NCBI GenBank assembly: GCA_049115495.1
Contig: JAGDZV010000003.1
Span: 293,377 to 357,376 of the forward strand
Direction: 5' to 3'
DNA length: 64,000 nucleotides
Source: JACPUW01 sp049115495
Lineage (GTDB): Bacteria > Bacteroidota > Bacteroidia > CAILMK01 > JACPUW01
Shown one piece after another: positions 45,097 to 54,445 of this stretch (its first letter is position 1; the number at the start of each line of letters is the position of its first letter). The translations under genes were made by a program, and so were the position numbers. The notes below the pieces were generated by a model. It had not been told where the DNA came from. It did no database searches and saw only the letters and a list, made by a program, of their open reading frames with translations.

Positions 45097-46044
45097 ATGC
45101 ATTTGAAAATTGGCAAAGATCTTGAATTGTGTTACCGCCTTTTAGTTGAAGGAAATCCGGTGGCTATACCTACCGAAACTGTATATGGTTTAGCGGCTAA
45201 TGCTTTTGATGAAAACGCCGTAAGCAAGGTGTTTGATATTAAAAACCGTCCGAAGTTTGACCCACTGATTGTGCACTGTGCCACAGTTGATGATGTTAAA
45301 AGTGTAGGAAAGGACATACCACAACCGTTGCTCGATCTTGCCATAAAATTTTGGCCAGGCCCATTAACTATTGTAGTTAATAAAAGTGAAGAAATCCCTG
45401 ATATTGTTACTGCTGGTAAGGAAACTGTGGCCATTAGAATTCCAAATCATCCGCTAACACTTGACCTTCTTTACGGACTTTATTTTCCTTTAGCAGCTCC
45501 AAGTGCCAATCCATTTACCTACGTAAGTCCCACTTCAGCTTTTCATGTGCTTGACCAATTAGGCGAAAAAATTGAATACATTTTAGATGGCGGTGAATGC
45601 GAAGTTGGTCTTGAATCTACCATTATTAGAATGAATAATGACCAAATTGAAGTTATGCGGTTGGGTGGCATAAGCGTTGAAGATCTTCAAGAAAATACAG
45701 ATCTAATGGTGGTGCTCTTAAATGATAAAGATAAGGAGAGTATGCCTGGCAGCCATAAAAGGCATTACTCTAACAATAAGGTTATTGAACTTATACCCAA
45801 TGGTGGAAACATACCAGAACTTAATGATGGTGAAGCAGCTATAGCTTTCTTAAAAGATACAGATGCTAAGCATTTTTATCATCTAAGTGAAACCGGTGAT
45901 ATTAATGAAGCTGCTAGGAATTTATTTGGCACCTTAAGAATGCTTGATAAACCAGAATATCAAAAAGTTTACATTGAACTTGCGCCAGAAAAAGGGCTCG
46001 GACCGGCAATTAATGAACGGTTGAGAAGGGCAGCTGCAGAATGA
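45097..46044 (+). CDS. tsaC: L-threonylcarbamoyladenylate synthase (Sua5/YrdC type)
   Basis: 315 residues, the long Sua5 form. The YrdC domain (1-200) has GNPVAIPTETVYGLAANAFDENAVSKVFDIKNRP and APSANPFTYVSPTSAFHV with the KRPxxxPL-like region DPLIVH; the C-terminal Sua5 domain opens with the linker motif PGSHKRHYSNNKVIELIP. It makes threonylcarbamoyl-AMP for the t6A37 modification of tRNAs reading ANN codons. It diverges from yidC with a 75-bp gap. With miaA and cca nearby, three tRNA-maturation genes sit in 6 kb. Confidence 0.93.
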   Translation: MHLKIGKDLELCYRLLVEGNPVAIPTETVYGLAANAFDENAVSKVFDIKNRPKFDPLIVHCATVDDVKSVGKDIPQPLLDLAIKFWPGPLTIVVNKSEEIPDIVTAGKETVAIRIPNHPLTLDLLYGLYFPLAAPSANPFTYVSPTSAFHVLDQLGEKIEYILDGGECEVGLESTIIRMNNDQIEVMRLGGISVEDLQENTDLMVVLLNDKDKESMPGSHKRHYSNNKVIELIPNGGNIPELNDGEAAIAFLKDTDAKHFYHLSETGDINEAARNLFGTLRMLDKPEYQKVYIELAPEKGLGPAINERLRRAAAE

Positions 46045-46255
46045 TTAGATTATTGATTACCAGTTGCTTATTTATCGAATTATTTAGCAATGATATGGAT
46101 AGCAATTTTCTTTTTTTTAAACCTAAATATTAACTGAGCCAGTACTAACTCTAAACCTTTAATTACGGCTTCTTGGGAAAGATTTAAGGCTTACTATGTT
46201 CTCATTTCAAAAGCTATGGAAACAAAGTGCAAAAAGACTTCGGACGAGAAAGGTC

Positions 46256-47728
46256 CTAATCAACACCTTTAAAAAATCTACTCCATCTAATTCTCTCACC
46301 AAAACTATCTTGGTTTTTATCGAAAGAGAACCAAATAAATAGTGCTTTACCCACAATATGATCTTCAGGTACATAACCCCAAAACCTTGAGTCAAGTGAA
46401 TTATGTCGGTTATCTCCCATCATAAAATAGTAGTTCATCTTAAAAGTATATTCAGAAATAGGCTCCCAATCTTCACCTTCTCTTTTTATCTCAACTGTTT
46501 TGTCTTTTTGCAGTCTTAAACTACCAGAGTTTTCATATATGGCTATACAATCTTTATATAGGTAATAATTTGTTTCATTCATTTCAATTGTTTCGCCAGC
46601 CTTTGGTATCCATACTGAGCCAAAATTGTGAATTGTGTAACCCAAAGTAAAATCATCTTGATTCATAAACATATTGGGGTCTCGACTATTCACCTTTTTA
46701 AGCACTTTTACTTTTTTGAGTTGCTTCAGCATATCTGCCGATTTAGGAGACATGTTTAAAATGTACATAAAATCACCATCAGCATTGGCATACAATGGAT
46801 AACCAGTAGATGGATTTACATTTTCATTCAGGTCATAAAGGCTTATTCCACATTCATTCAGCTCTTCTTTTCGTAAAGGGTACTGTTCTACATGCACTTC
46901 ATATCTAAACTGTACATTTTCAGGAAACTCAATAAAATCGCCATTAACAAAAACAGAATCACTCTTTATTTGAACATTATCGCCGGGAATGCCAATACAA
47001 CGCTTTATATAATTGTCCTTTTTATCTACAGGCCTTCCCATGTCTGATGGGTAATTAAAAACTACTACATCTTGCCGTTCAACTTCTTCAAATCCAGGTA
47101 GCCTGTAATAAGGCAATTTTACCCATTCTAAATAAGACTTAGTACCACTTGTAAGCGGCAAAGTATTGTGGGCAAAAGGAAAAGACAAAGGAGTTTCTGG
47201 CACTCTTGGTCCATAATTTACTTTACTCACAAATAAGAAATCACCTACCAACATTGAGTTTTCCATTGAAGGTGTAGGAATGGTAAAAGCTTCAATTAAG
47301 AACCATCTTATTAAAGTTGCCGCTACAACAGCAAAAAGAATAGAATCTGTCCAATCTCTTAATGTTGACTTCTCAATTTTTGGTAAATCAGCTGCTGGTG
47401 CGTCCCATTCAACATTCTCATTAAAAGACATGTAACCAAAGTAAATTGGGGTAGCAATAAGACCCAACACATAATCATGAAATTGTGTTTTTTCAAATGA
47501 TTTGAGCATATCCATAATCATTTGAGCATAAATAAACACATTGAGAATAGGCACAAGGAGGAGTAACAACCACCACTTAGGCCTTGCACTTAGCTCTAGC
47601 CAAGAATAAAGATTGTATAAAGGAATTGCTCCTTTCCATCCTGGCTCATTTGCTTTTTCAAAAAGCTTATACGATGATATGCCTATTAAGATATACCAAA
47701 TGACAAAAAAGGTAATTACTGATGCCAT
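46256..47728 (-). CDS. lepB: Signal peptidase I with N-terminal membrane extension
   Basis: 490 residues, long for the family. The first ~105 residues hold three membrane helices and the GWKGAIPLYNLYSWLELSARPKWW motif (DUF5684-like), an extension common in Bacteroidota. The S26A catalytic part follows a further membrane segment (126-150): box B TPSMENSMLVGDFLFVSKV with nucleophile Ser154, box D NYIKRCIGIPGDNV with general base Lys242, and box E MMGDNRHNSLDSRFWGYVP. A ~90-residue insertion separates boxes D and E. It removes signal peptides from secreted proteins on the periplasmic side. Stop/start overlap (TAATG) with dapB. Confidence 0.92.
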   Translation of the reverse strand: MASVITFFVIWYILIGISSYKLFEKANEPGWKGAIPLYNLYSWLELSARPKWWLLLLLVPILNVFIYAQMIMDMLKSFEKTQFHDYVLGLIATPIYFGYMSFNENVEWDAPAADLPKIEKSTLRDWTDSILFAVVAATLIRWFLIEAFTIPTPSMENSMLVGDFLFVSKVNYGPRVPETPLSFPFAHNTLPLTSGTKSYLEWVKLPYYRLPGFEEVERQDVVVFNYPSDMGRPVDKKDNYIKRCIGIPGDNVQIKSDSVFVNGDFIEFPENVQFRYEVHVEQYPLRKEELNECGISLYDLNENVNPSTGYPLYANADGDFMYILNMSPKSADMLKQLKKVKVLKKVNSRDPNMFMNQDDFTLGYTIHNFGSVWIPKAGETIEMNETNYYLYKDCIAIYENSGSLRLQKDKTVEIKREGEDWEPISEYTFKMNYYFMMGDNRHNSLDSRFWGYVPEDHIVGKALFIWFSFDKNQDSFGERIRWSRFFKGVD

Positions 47729-48447
47729 TAATCATTAAAATTTAAAAGATCGTTCATACTAAAAACACCGGTTTTTCCTGCAAGGAATTCGGCCGCCAAA
47801 ACACTTCCTAAAGCAAATCCTTTTCTAGATTTTGCTGAGTGTTTTAACATTATATAGTCAACATCTGATTCGTAAATAACTTCGTGAATACCCGGCACCT
47901 CATTTTCTCTAAAGGCCTGAATGGGTAAAATTCCTTTTGCGGCTAGTTCTTTTGTGGTTTCTTTCCACTCGCCATAACTGCCATGATTTTTCAATAGTCC
48001 ATCAGCCAAAGAAATAGCCGTACCGCTTGGCGAATCTAGCTTATGAATATGATGGGTTTCATTTATATGTGCCTTATACCCTTCTTTGTTATTCATAATT
48101 TTGGCAAGTACCTCATTCATTTTGAATGTAATGTTTACGCCAATACTAAAATTAGTTGCGTAAAACATGGCCCCACCAAGCTCATTACACTTGTTTGTAA
48201 GGCTTTCAAAATGATTATACCAACCTGTGGTACCAATTACTATGGGCACATTATTGCTTAAACACCAACTTATATTGTTGTGGGCAGCCTTTGGTTGTGT
48301 AAACTCAATGGCCACATCAACTGCCCCTTTAAGTTTCTCTAAGTCATTGTAATTATCTGCTATTGCCCCTACAGTATGCCCTCTATCATTGAGAATTTTC
48401 TCAATCTCTTTGCCCATTTTGCCATATCCAATAAGGCCAATTTTCAT
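47728..48447 (-). CDS. dapB: 4-hydroxy-tetrahydrodipicolinate reductase
   Basis: 239 residues. N-terminal Rossmann motif KIGLIGYGKMGKEI (GxGxMG), VAIEFTQPKAAHNN, IVIGTTGWY, then the catalytic ETHHIHKLDSPSGTAI (His pair and Lys). It reduces HTPA to tetrahydrodipicolinate in the lysine and diaminopimelate pathway. Slightly short against E. coli (273), as in other Bacteroidota. Part of the run parA-parB-DUF5683-dapB-lepB, all on the minus strand with overlaps or very short gaps. Confidence 0.94.
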   Translation of the reverse strand: MKIGLIGYGKMGKEIEKILNDRGHTVGAIADNYNDLEKLKGAVDVAIEFTQPKAAHNNISWCLSNNVPIVIGTTGWYNHFESLTNKCNELGGAMFYATNFSIGVNITFKMNEVLAKIMNNKEGYKAHINETHHIHKLDSPSGTAISLADGLLKNHGSYGEWKETTKELAAKGILPIQAFRENEVPGIHEVIYESDVDYIMLKHSAKSRKGFALGSVLAAEFLAGKTGVFSMNDLLNFND

Positions 48448-49011
48448 CTAAAAACTTAGTTTAAGCGATAAACCCGCTGATTGTTGACCGGCAATATTAA
48501 CGAACGAAGGTTGCAATCTGAGTGTAAGATCATCAGAATTATCAAATTGATTCAAATGAGCCCAAACATATGCATCTAGTATATTTAATGCATAAAAACC
48601 GGCAGTAATAATTATAAATAGGTCGCGCCTTTGATGATATGTTTCCATTCCATTTTTTAGGGCATTAACTGATGTGTAACCATCACAACCTTCCCAATAC
48701 AAATCGTTTAAGGTTAAACGGTATCCGGTCTCAAAGCACTTAAACTTTGAATGGTTAAAATATGATAGATATCCTAAAGTGCCTAAACCACCGTAAACTA
48801 AAGGCACTTTTAACCATTGCACACCGCCATTGGTAGCTTGCCCCCATCCAGGAAGCATTGATGAGCGTAAAGCCGATTTTCTGGCAATTACTTCTTCAGG
48901 ATCTAGCTCTTCTTTATCCTTTTTTTGGGCATTTGCCACAATTGAAGAAAATAAAATGAGAATTAAGAACGTAGTCTTAACTAAGCTGCTTAAAAAAGTT
49001 TTCAAGTTCAT
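48448..49011 (-). CDS. DUF5683 family protein
   Basis: The chosen start is the ATG at 49011 (MNLKTFLSSLVKTTF), giving 187 residues; the frame extends to 49035. A signal peptide (about 1-28, ending ANAQ) is followed by PEEVIARKSALRSSMLPGWGQATNGGVQWLKVPLVYGGLGTLGYLSYFNH, the hallmark of DUF5683, and two membrane-associated segments, with the second around IIITAGFYALNILDAYVWAHL. The function is unknown. It overlaps parB by about 35 bp and lies directly before dapB, a gene order conserved in Bacteroidota. Confidence 0.85.
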   Translation of the reverse strand: MNLKTFLSSLVKTTFLILILFSSIVANAQKKDKEELDPEEVIARKSALRSSMLPGWGQATNGGVQWLKVPLVYGGLGTLGYLSYFNHSKFKCFETGYRLTLNDLYWEGCDGYTSVNALKNGMETYHQRRDLFIIITAGFYALNILDAYVWAHLNQFDNSDDLTLRLQPSFVNIAGQQSAGLSLKLSF

Positions 49012-49885
49012 CTTCGTTGCTAAAAGGTAAAACAAGCTCGCCTTTACCGTTGGCTTTCAACTTAACTTTTACATTTCGTTTAAACGCCTTGCTAAACTTC
49101 TCTTCCCAAAGTATAGTGTTGTAATTGGTTTTTGGTTTAACTTCTTGAGACTTTTTAACAGGCTCTTCTGGTGTTTCTTCTTCTTTAGGTCCGTCAAGAA
49201 TTTCTTTTACCAATCGTTCAACTTGCCTAACCGAAAAGTCGTTTTCTAGAATATCCTCTAAAAGTGATTTTTGAACGTCTTTGTCGCTAATAACAATTAA
49301 TGCTCTTGCATGCCCCATTTTAATTAGGTTGGCCCTTAGGGCTATTTGAACTTCAGTAGGTAGTTTTAGTAATCGTAAATAATTTGTAACGGTTGAACGT
49401 TTTTTACCCACCCTTTTACCAAGTTCTTCTTGATTTAGTTGGCACTCTTCAACCAATCTTCTATACGAATTGGCAACTTCCATGGCGTTTAAATCTTCAC
49501 GCTGAATATTCTCAATAAGTGCCATTTCAAGCGTATTCTGATCGTCTGCTTCTCTTACATAAGCAGGCACTTGTTCAAGCCCAGCCAATAAAGATGCACG
49601 GTATCTACGCTCACCTGATATAATCTGATATTTATTGCGGCCTACCGTTCTAACCGTAATTGGTTGTATTAAGCCATGAATTTTAATCGATTGAGATAAT
49701 TCTTCGATTAAATCTTCATCAAATTCAACTCTTGGTTGATTTGGGTTTGGCTCAATATATTTTAGCGGAAGTTCATTGAACTTATTTACGCCTACTTCTT
49801 TGTCGTTGTCTTGCTTTACTTCTCTCTCTGCATCTTGCAATAATGCATTCAAACCTTTTCCTAATGCCATTCTTTTCTTCTGCAT
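48977..49885 (-). CDS. parB: Chromosome-partitioning protein ParB
   Basis: 302 residues. N-terminal KKRMALGKGLNALL, the CTP-binding ParB/Srx domain (LPLKYIEPNPNQPRVEFDEDLIEELSQSIKIHGLIQPITVR, ISGERRYRASLLAG), ENIQREDLNAMEVANSYRRLVEE, and the helix-turn-helix GKKRSTVTNYLRLLKLP. A ~50-residue acidic/proline linker leads to the C-terminal dimerisation domain. It loads at parS sites and slides as a CTP clamp. No parS-like palindrome was found in this window. It is 15 bp downstream of parA. Confidence 0.94.
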   Translation of the reverse strand: MQKKRMALGKGLNALLQDAEREVKQDNDKEVGVNKFNELPLKYIEPNPNQPRVEFDEDLIEELSQSIKIHGLIQPITVRTVGRNKYQIISGERRYRASLLAGLEQVPAYVREADDQNTLEMALIENIQREDLNAMEVANSYRRLVEECQLNQEELGKRVGKKRSTVTNYLRLLKLPTEVQIALRANLIKMGHARALIVISDKDVQKSLLEDILENDFSVRQVERLVKEILDGPKEEETPEEPVKKSQEVKPKTNYNTILWEEKFSKAFKRNVKVKLKANGKGELVLPFSNEDELENFFKQLS

Positions 49886-49900
49886 TTTTAAATCAAAAAA

Positions 49901-50692
49901 CTAGTTGTGTAATGCCGGACTTTTTAGCATACCTCTTTTTTGCAATATTTCTTTAGCCAAATTCATGTAGTTAATAGCCCCTTTACTGGCTGCATCATGA
50001 AAAAGTATGGGTTTACCAAAACTTGGCGCTTCACTTAGTTTTATGTTTCTGTGAATGATTGTTCTAAAAACCAATTCTTGAAAATGAGCTTTTACTTCTT
50101 CAACAACCTGATTGCTTAAATTGGTTCTACCATCATACATCGTTAAAAGAATACCTTCTATTTCAAGTTCTTCATTCAAATTGGTTTGAACGATTTTAAT
50201 TGTGTTCAAAAGTTTACCGAGTCCTTCTAGAGCAAAATATTCGCATTGCACCGGTATTAAAACACTATCAGCTGAAACCAAAGCATTTACTGTTACAATT
50301 CCTAAAGAAGGCGAACAGTCTACAATTATAAAGTCATAATCATCCTTAATCTTTTCTAAAGCCCTTTTCATAATTCTATCTCTGTTGGGAAGATTGATCA
50401 TTTCGATTTCAGCACCAACAAGATCAATATGAGAAGGTAAAAGATCTAAATATTCAATTTCAGACTTTAGAATGCAGTCTTTCGGTTCAACATCGTCAAC
50501 CATACATTCATATATGCTCTTTTTTATATTTCTAGGATCAAAACCAATACCTGAAGTTGCATTGGCCTGAGGGTCAGCATCAACCAATAAGGTTTTAAAC
50601 TCAAGTGCGGCAAAACTTGTGGCTAAATTTATAGCAGATGTTGTTTTGCCTACTCCACCCTTTTGATTAGCGAACGATATTATTCTACCCAT
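49901..50692 (-). CDS. parA: Chromosome-partitioning ATPase ParA (Soj)
   Basis: 263 residues. Deviant Walker A ANQKGGVGKTTSAINLA (residues 8-24), Walker A' / B region DYDFIIVDCSPSLGIVTVNALVSADSVLIPVQCEYFALEGLGKLL, and the C-terminal FRTIIHRNIKLSEAPSFGKPILFHDAASKGAINYMNLA. It forms ATP-dependent dimers on DNA that position ParB complexes. First gene of the parA-parB-DUF5683-dapB-lepB run. Confidence 0.95.
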   Translation of the reverse strand: MGRIISFANQKGGVGKTTSAINLATSFAALEFKTLLVDADPQANATSGIGFDPRNIKKSIYECMVDDVEPKDCILKSEIEYLDLLPSHIDLVGAEIEMINLPNRDRIMKRALEKIKDDYDFIIVDCSPSLGIVTVNALVSADSVLIPVQCEYFALEGLGKLLNTIKIVQTNLNEELEIEGILLTMYDGRTNLSNQVVEEVKAHFQELVFRTIIHRNIKLSEAPSFGKPILFHDAASKGAINYMNLAKEILQKRGMLKSPALHN

Positions 50693-50929
50693 TAAATAAC
50701 TGATTTACAAACAATTAAAAGTAATTCTTATGCTAGCTTGGCCTTATCGCCTACCTTATAAACAGTGCGCTAAAGTACAATAATCAACTAATTGCCATTT
50801 TTAAAATAGGCTTTTGTTGAAACCTTTTTTTACTTGTGGAAAAGGAGTTTGCGTTTTCATCGATAATCAATGTTTTAAGCATGATTTACTAGCGCTATTC
50901 ACATTGTATGTTGGTATTTTTGAAATCTC

Positions 50930-50937
50930 TACATTTG
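50930..50937 (+). promoter_or_regulatory. Putative -7 box of purB
   Basis: TACATTTG matches TAnnTTTG exactly, 37 bp before the ATG at 50975. No good -33 TTTG is seen at the ideal distance. Confidence 0.35.
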
Positions 50938-50974
50938 TTTTTATCACTGTTCGTAAAGCTATAAACTAAAACTA

Positions 50975-52336
50975 ATGAGTTTAACTTCAATATCTCCAAT
51001 AGATGGGCGCTATGCATCAAAAACTAAAGAGCTAAAAAACTATTTTTCAGAATACGCTCTAATTAAATATAGATTACTCGTAGAAATTGAATATTTTACT
51101 GCTTTGTGCGAAATGCCTTTGCCTCAGTTAATTAAGTTTCCAAAAAAAGAGCTTAAGCAACTTAGAGAAATCGTAAAAGATTTTGATGAAAAAGAAGCTG
51201 AGAAGGTAAAAGAAATTGAAGCTACAACTAACCATGATGTAAAAGCCGTTGAATACTATTTAAAAGAGAAGTTTGAAGAAATGGGTGTTGGAGAGTTCTC
51301 TGGCTTTATTCATTTCGGACTTACATCACAAGATATAAACAATACGGCTACACCTTTAATGCTTAAAGCATATTTAGAAAAAGTGTATTTCCCTTACATG
51401 GAAGAAGAAATTCTGAATGAACTTAATACGCTTTCATCAGAATGGAAGAACATTCCTATGTTGGCCAGAACACATGGGCAAGCGGCAACTCCAACAACTG
51501 TAGGAAGAGAAATATTGGTTTATGTTGAGCGCATAACCCAACAGTTCAAATCACTTAAAAACATACCACATACTTGTAAATTTGGTGGAGCCACAGGAAG
51601 CTTGAATGCCCATTATGCAACATATGGGGCTATTAACTGGATAAATTTTGCAAATGAATTTTGCACAAAAAAACTAGGACTAGAACGGCAGAAACTCACC
51701 ACTCAAATTGAGCACTATGATTACATGGCGGCAATTTTTGACAATGCCAAGAGAATCAATAGTATTATGATTGATCTCAGTAGAGATATATGGTCTTATG
51801 TAAGTATGGATTATTTTGGACAAAGAGTGAAAAAAGCAGAAGTTGGTAGTAGCACAATGCCACATAAAGTAAATCCTATTGATTTTGAAAATGCTGAAGG
51901 TAATTTAATGCTTGCAAATAGCATGTTTGATTTTTTAGCTAGCAAACTACCTATTTCAAGACTCCAAAGAGATTTAACTGATAGCACTGTTTCAAGAAAC
52001 ATTGGTGTACCTATGGCACATAGTTTTTTGGCTTTAAAGTCTCTAAAGAACGGACTTGGAAAACTTACAATTAATCAAAGCAAGCTTAAACACGATTTAA
52101 GTGAAAATTTTGTTGTGGTAACAGAGGCTATTCAAACCATTCTTAGAAGAGAAGGCTTTCCTAATCCTTATGAAGCTTTAAAAGCATTTAGCAGAGGAAA
52201 GAAAAGAATATCAAAATCTGATGTTCATGACTTTATTAATTCGCTGGAGATTGCGCAAGATGTTAAAGATGAATTAATGGGCTTAACACCAGAGTCTTAC
52301 TTAGGCGAAACAAATACAATTAGCACCCTTAGCTAG
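50975..52336 (+). CDS. purB: Adenylosuccinate lyase
   Basis: 453 residues, long E. coli-type PurB. ISPIDGRYASKTKELKNYFSEYALIKYR, TNHDVKAVEYYLK, GLTSQDINNTATPLML, ARTHGQAATPTTVGRE and the signature GSSTMPHKVNPIDFENAEGN (mobile loop with catalytic Ser) are all present. It acts twice in purine synthesis: SAICAR to AICAR and adenylosuccinate to AMP, releasing fumarate. Single gene; the stop region overlaps the convergent GNAT gene by 8 bp. Confidence 0.96.
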   Translation: MSLTSISPIDGRYASKTKELKNYFSEYALIKYRLLVEIEYFTALCEMPLPQLIKFPKKELKQLREIVKDFDEKEAEKVKEIEATTNHDVKAVEYYLKEKFEEMGVGEFSGFIHFGLTSQDINNTATPLMLKAYLEKVYFPYMEEEILNELNTLSSEWKNIPMLARTHGQAATPTTVGREILVYVERITQQFKSLKNIPHTCKFGGATGSLNAHYATYGAINWINFANEFCTKKLGLERQKLTTQIEHYDYMAAIFDNAKRINSIMIDLSRDIWSYVSMDYFGQRVKKAEVGSSTMPHKVNPIDFENAEGNLMLANSMFDFLASKLPISRLQRDLTDSTVSRNIGVPMAHSFLALKSLKNGLGKLTINQSKLKHDLSENFVVVTEAIQTILRREGFPNPYEALKAFSRGKKRISKSDVHDFINSLEIAQDVKDELMGLTPESYLGETNTISTLS

Positions 52337-52784
52337 TAAGATTTTTGAATAATTTAAAGTGGGGTATTCCTACTTCTAAAAAAGAGTTACCAATTATTTG
52401 GTAACTCTTTTTTTTGTAAAACGCCAAAGCAGTTTCTCTAGCATTTAATACCATTCTACTATATCCATTGTGTAGCGCCCACGCTTCACTTTCGTTTATC
52501 ATTAAAGTACCCACACCTTGACTTTGAAACGAAGGGTCTATTGCCACCTGTCTCATTTTTAATTCAAAACTTGAGCATTTAACTAAAACCAAGCAGCCAA
52601 CAAGCACTTTGTTTTTATAAAGGCCAAAATGAAATTGTTCATTTTCCGCCATTAATTCATCTTTAGCGAATTCTAAACCTAAAGGCTTACGCAAAACTTT
52701 ATCACGCAATTCAACAATATGCCAGTATTCTGATGAATTGTGCTTAACCTTAATAAAAGCAAAGTTGCTAGCCTTGTTCTTCAA
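52329..52784 (-). CDS. GNAT family N-acetyltransferase
   Basis: 151 residues. LRDKVLRKPLGLEFAKDE resembles the ElaA/YjcF-like subgroup, VGCLVLVKCSSFELKMRQVAIDPSFQSQGVGTLMI gives the acetyl-CoA loop QSQGVG, and LNARETALAFYKKKSYQIIGNSF the C-terminal strand pair. The acceptor is not known. Start at 52784 overlaps the end of lysS by 17 bp, suggesting co-transcription with lysS. Confidence 0.83.
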   Translation of the reverse strand: MKNKASNFAFIKVKHNSSEYWHIVELRDKVLRKPLGLEFAKDELMAENEQFHFGLYKNKVLVGCLVLVKCSSFELKMRQVAIDPSFQSQGVGTLMINESEAWALHNGYSRMVLNARETALAFYKKKSYQIIGNSFLEVGIPHFKLFKNLTS

Positions 52785-54309
52785 CTTGATTGTCTGTTGT
52801 TTTCTCAGGTCTCATTTGAGGAAATAAAAGAACTTCTTGAATAGACGTATTATTGGTCATGAGCATAACTAATCTATCAATGCCAATTCCCATTCCAGAA
52901 GTTGGCGGCATTCCGTATTCCAGTGCTCTTAAAAAGTCTTGGTCAATAAACATCGCTTCATCATCTCCCCTTTCCATGAGTTTAGCCTGTTCTTCAAAAC
53001 GTTCTCTTTGGTCAATAGGATCATTTAATTCTGAGTATGCGTTAGCTATTTCAGTACCATTTACCATTAACTCAAAACGCTCCGTAAGTTCTGGGTTATC
53101 ACGGTGCTTCTTACATAATGGCGACATTTCTTTTGGATAATCTGTAATGAAAGTGGGCTGAATATAGTTGCCTTCACATTTTTCTGAGAATATTTCATCA
53201 ATAAGCTTGCCCTTACCCATTGACTTGTCAACATCAATTTTAAGGGATTTGGCTATCGAAAATATTTCTTCTTCACTTTTACCATTAAGATTATGTCCGG
53301 TGTGTTCTTCTATAGCACCAAGCATTGTAACCCGCTTAAACGGACGCTGAAAATTAATTTCATTATCACCAAAGGTAACTTTTGTTGTACCGTGTACGGC
53401 CATGGCCACCTTTTCAACCATTTCTTCAGTAAAATCCATCATCCAGTTGTAGTCTTTATAAGCTACATAAATTTCCATTACTGTAAATTCAGGATTATGA
53501 GTTCTATCCATTCCCTCGTTTCTAAAATTTCTAGAAAACTCATAAACACCATCAAAGCCACCAACAATTAGCCTTTTTAAATAAAGCTCGTTTGCAATTC
53601 TAAGGTAAAGTGGAATATCAAGGGCATTATGGTGGGTAATAAAAGGGCGAGCTGCTGCCCCACCAGGAATAGACTGTAATACAGGAGTATCTACTTCCAT
53701 ATAACCATGAGAATCAAAAAATTCCCTCATGGTTTTCATCACAATGTTTCTTTTTTCAAATACTTCTTTAACTCCAGGATTTACAACTAGATCTACATAA
53801 CGCTGCCTGTACCGTTGTTCCGGATCACCAAAGCCGTCATGCACATTGCCTTCATCATCAACTTTTACTACAGGCAGTGGCTTTATAGACTTTGATAAAA
53901 CCGTTAATTCCTTAACATGAATTGAGGTTTGGCCAGTTTGTGTTTTAAAAACATATCCCTTAACTCCAATAAAGTCGCCAATACCAAGTAACTTTTTAAA
54001 AACGGTGTTGTAGAGCGTTTTATCATCACCTTCGCAAATTTCATCTCTATTAAAATAGCACTGAATTCTTCCTGTAGAATCCATTAGTTCTCCAAAAGAA
54101 GCCTTCCCCATTATTCTTCGGCTCATTAGGCGCCCGGCTACACATACATCTCCAAAATTCTTGTCATCCTCATTATATCCATCGTTAATTTCCTTGGCTT
54201 TGGCATTTACGGGATATAAAGCCGCAGGAAACGGGTCAATACCTAATTCTTCTATTGATTTTAAATCTTTTCTTCTTTGAATTTCTTGTTCAGAAAGATG
54301 CTGTGCCAT
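52768..54309 (-). CDS. lysS: Lysyl-tRNA synthetase, class II
   Basis: 513 residues. The N-terminal OB-fold anticodon-binding domain (about 55-150, VCVAGRLMSRRIMGKASFGELMDSTGRIQ) is followed by the class II core: motif 1 around RYVDLVVNPGVKEVFEKRNIV, motif 2 FRNEGMDRTHNPEFTVMEIY and motif 3 GMGIGIDRLVMLMTN. It charges tRNA-Lys. A promoter-like TTTG-N17-TATCTTTG lies just upstream. Followed by an overlapping GNAT gene. Confidence 0.96.
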   Translation of the reverse strand: MAQHLSEQEIQRRKDLKSIEELGIDPFPAALYPVNAKAKEINDGYNEDDKNFGDVCVAGRLMSRRIMGKASFGELMDSTGRIQCYFNRDEICEGDDKTLYNTVFKKLLGIGDFIGVKGYVFKTQTGQTSIHVKELTVLSKSIKPLPVVKVDDEGNVHDGFGDPEQRYRQRYVDLVVNPGVKEVFEKRNIVMKTMREFFDSHGYMEVDTPVLQSIPGGAAARPFITHHNALDIPLYLRIANELYLKRLIVGGFDGVYEFSRNFRNEGMDRTHNPEFTVMEIYVAYKDYNWMMDFTEEMVEKVAMAVHGTTKVTFGDNEINFQRPFKRVTMLGAIEEHTGHNLNGKSEEEIFSIAKSLKIDVDKSMGKGKLIDEIFSEKCEGNYIQPTFITDYPKEMSPLCKKHRDNPELTERFELMVNGTEIANAYSELNDPIDQRERFEEQAKLMERGDDEAMFIDQDFLRALEYGMPPTSGMGIGIDRLVMLMTNNTSIQEVLLFPQMRPEKTTDNQVEEQG

Positions 54310-54331
54310 TATGCTTTTCTAAAATTTCGCG

Positions 54332-54360
54332 CAAAGATAAACTACAGTTGAGCACTCAAA
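54332..54360 (-). promoter_or_regulatory. Putative promoter of lysS
   Basis: Read on the minus strand: TTTG (54360-54357), 17 bp, TATCTTTG (54339-54332). Both boxes match the Bacteroidota consensus; the -7 box ends 22 bp before the ATG at 54309. Confidence 0.45.
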
Positions 54361-54390
54361 ATAAAAGTGATACATTTTGAAAATAAACAC

Positions 54391-54422
54391 AAAAAAAACC
54401 CGGCTCAATAGAACCGGGCTTA
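54391..54422 (-). terminator. Intrinsic terminator of the SusCD operon
   Basis: On the minus strand AAGCCCGGTTC and GAGCCGGGTTT pair around a 4-nt loop, with two wobble pairs, followed by a U-run. It starts about 24 bp after the SusD stop. Confidence 0.88.
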
Positions 54423-54445
54423 AAACTATAGATTGAAAATTCTTT

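Noticed and set aside
46207..46395. Open frame of 62 codons on the minus strand partly inside lepB
   Set aside because: It overlaps the 3' end of lepB in another frame and has no recognisable motif; the lepB frame has all catalytic boxes.
50693..50974. parS site upstream of parA
   Set aside because: No 16-bp palindrome resembling TGTTTCACGTGAAACA was found by eye in this region or the rest of the par cluster.
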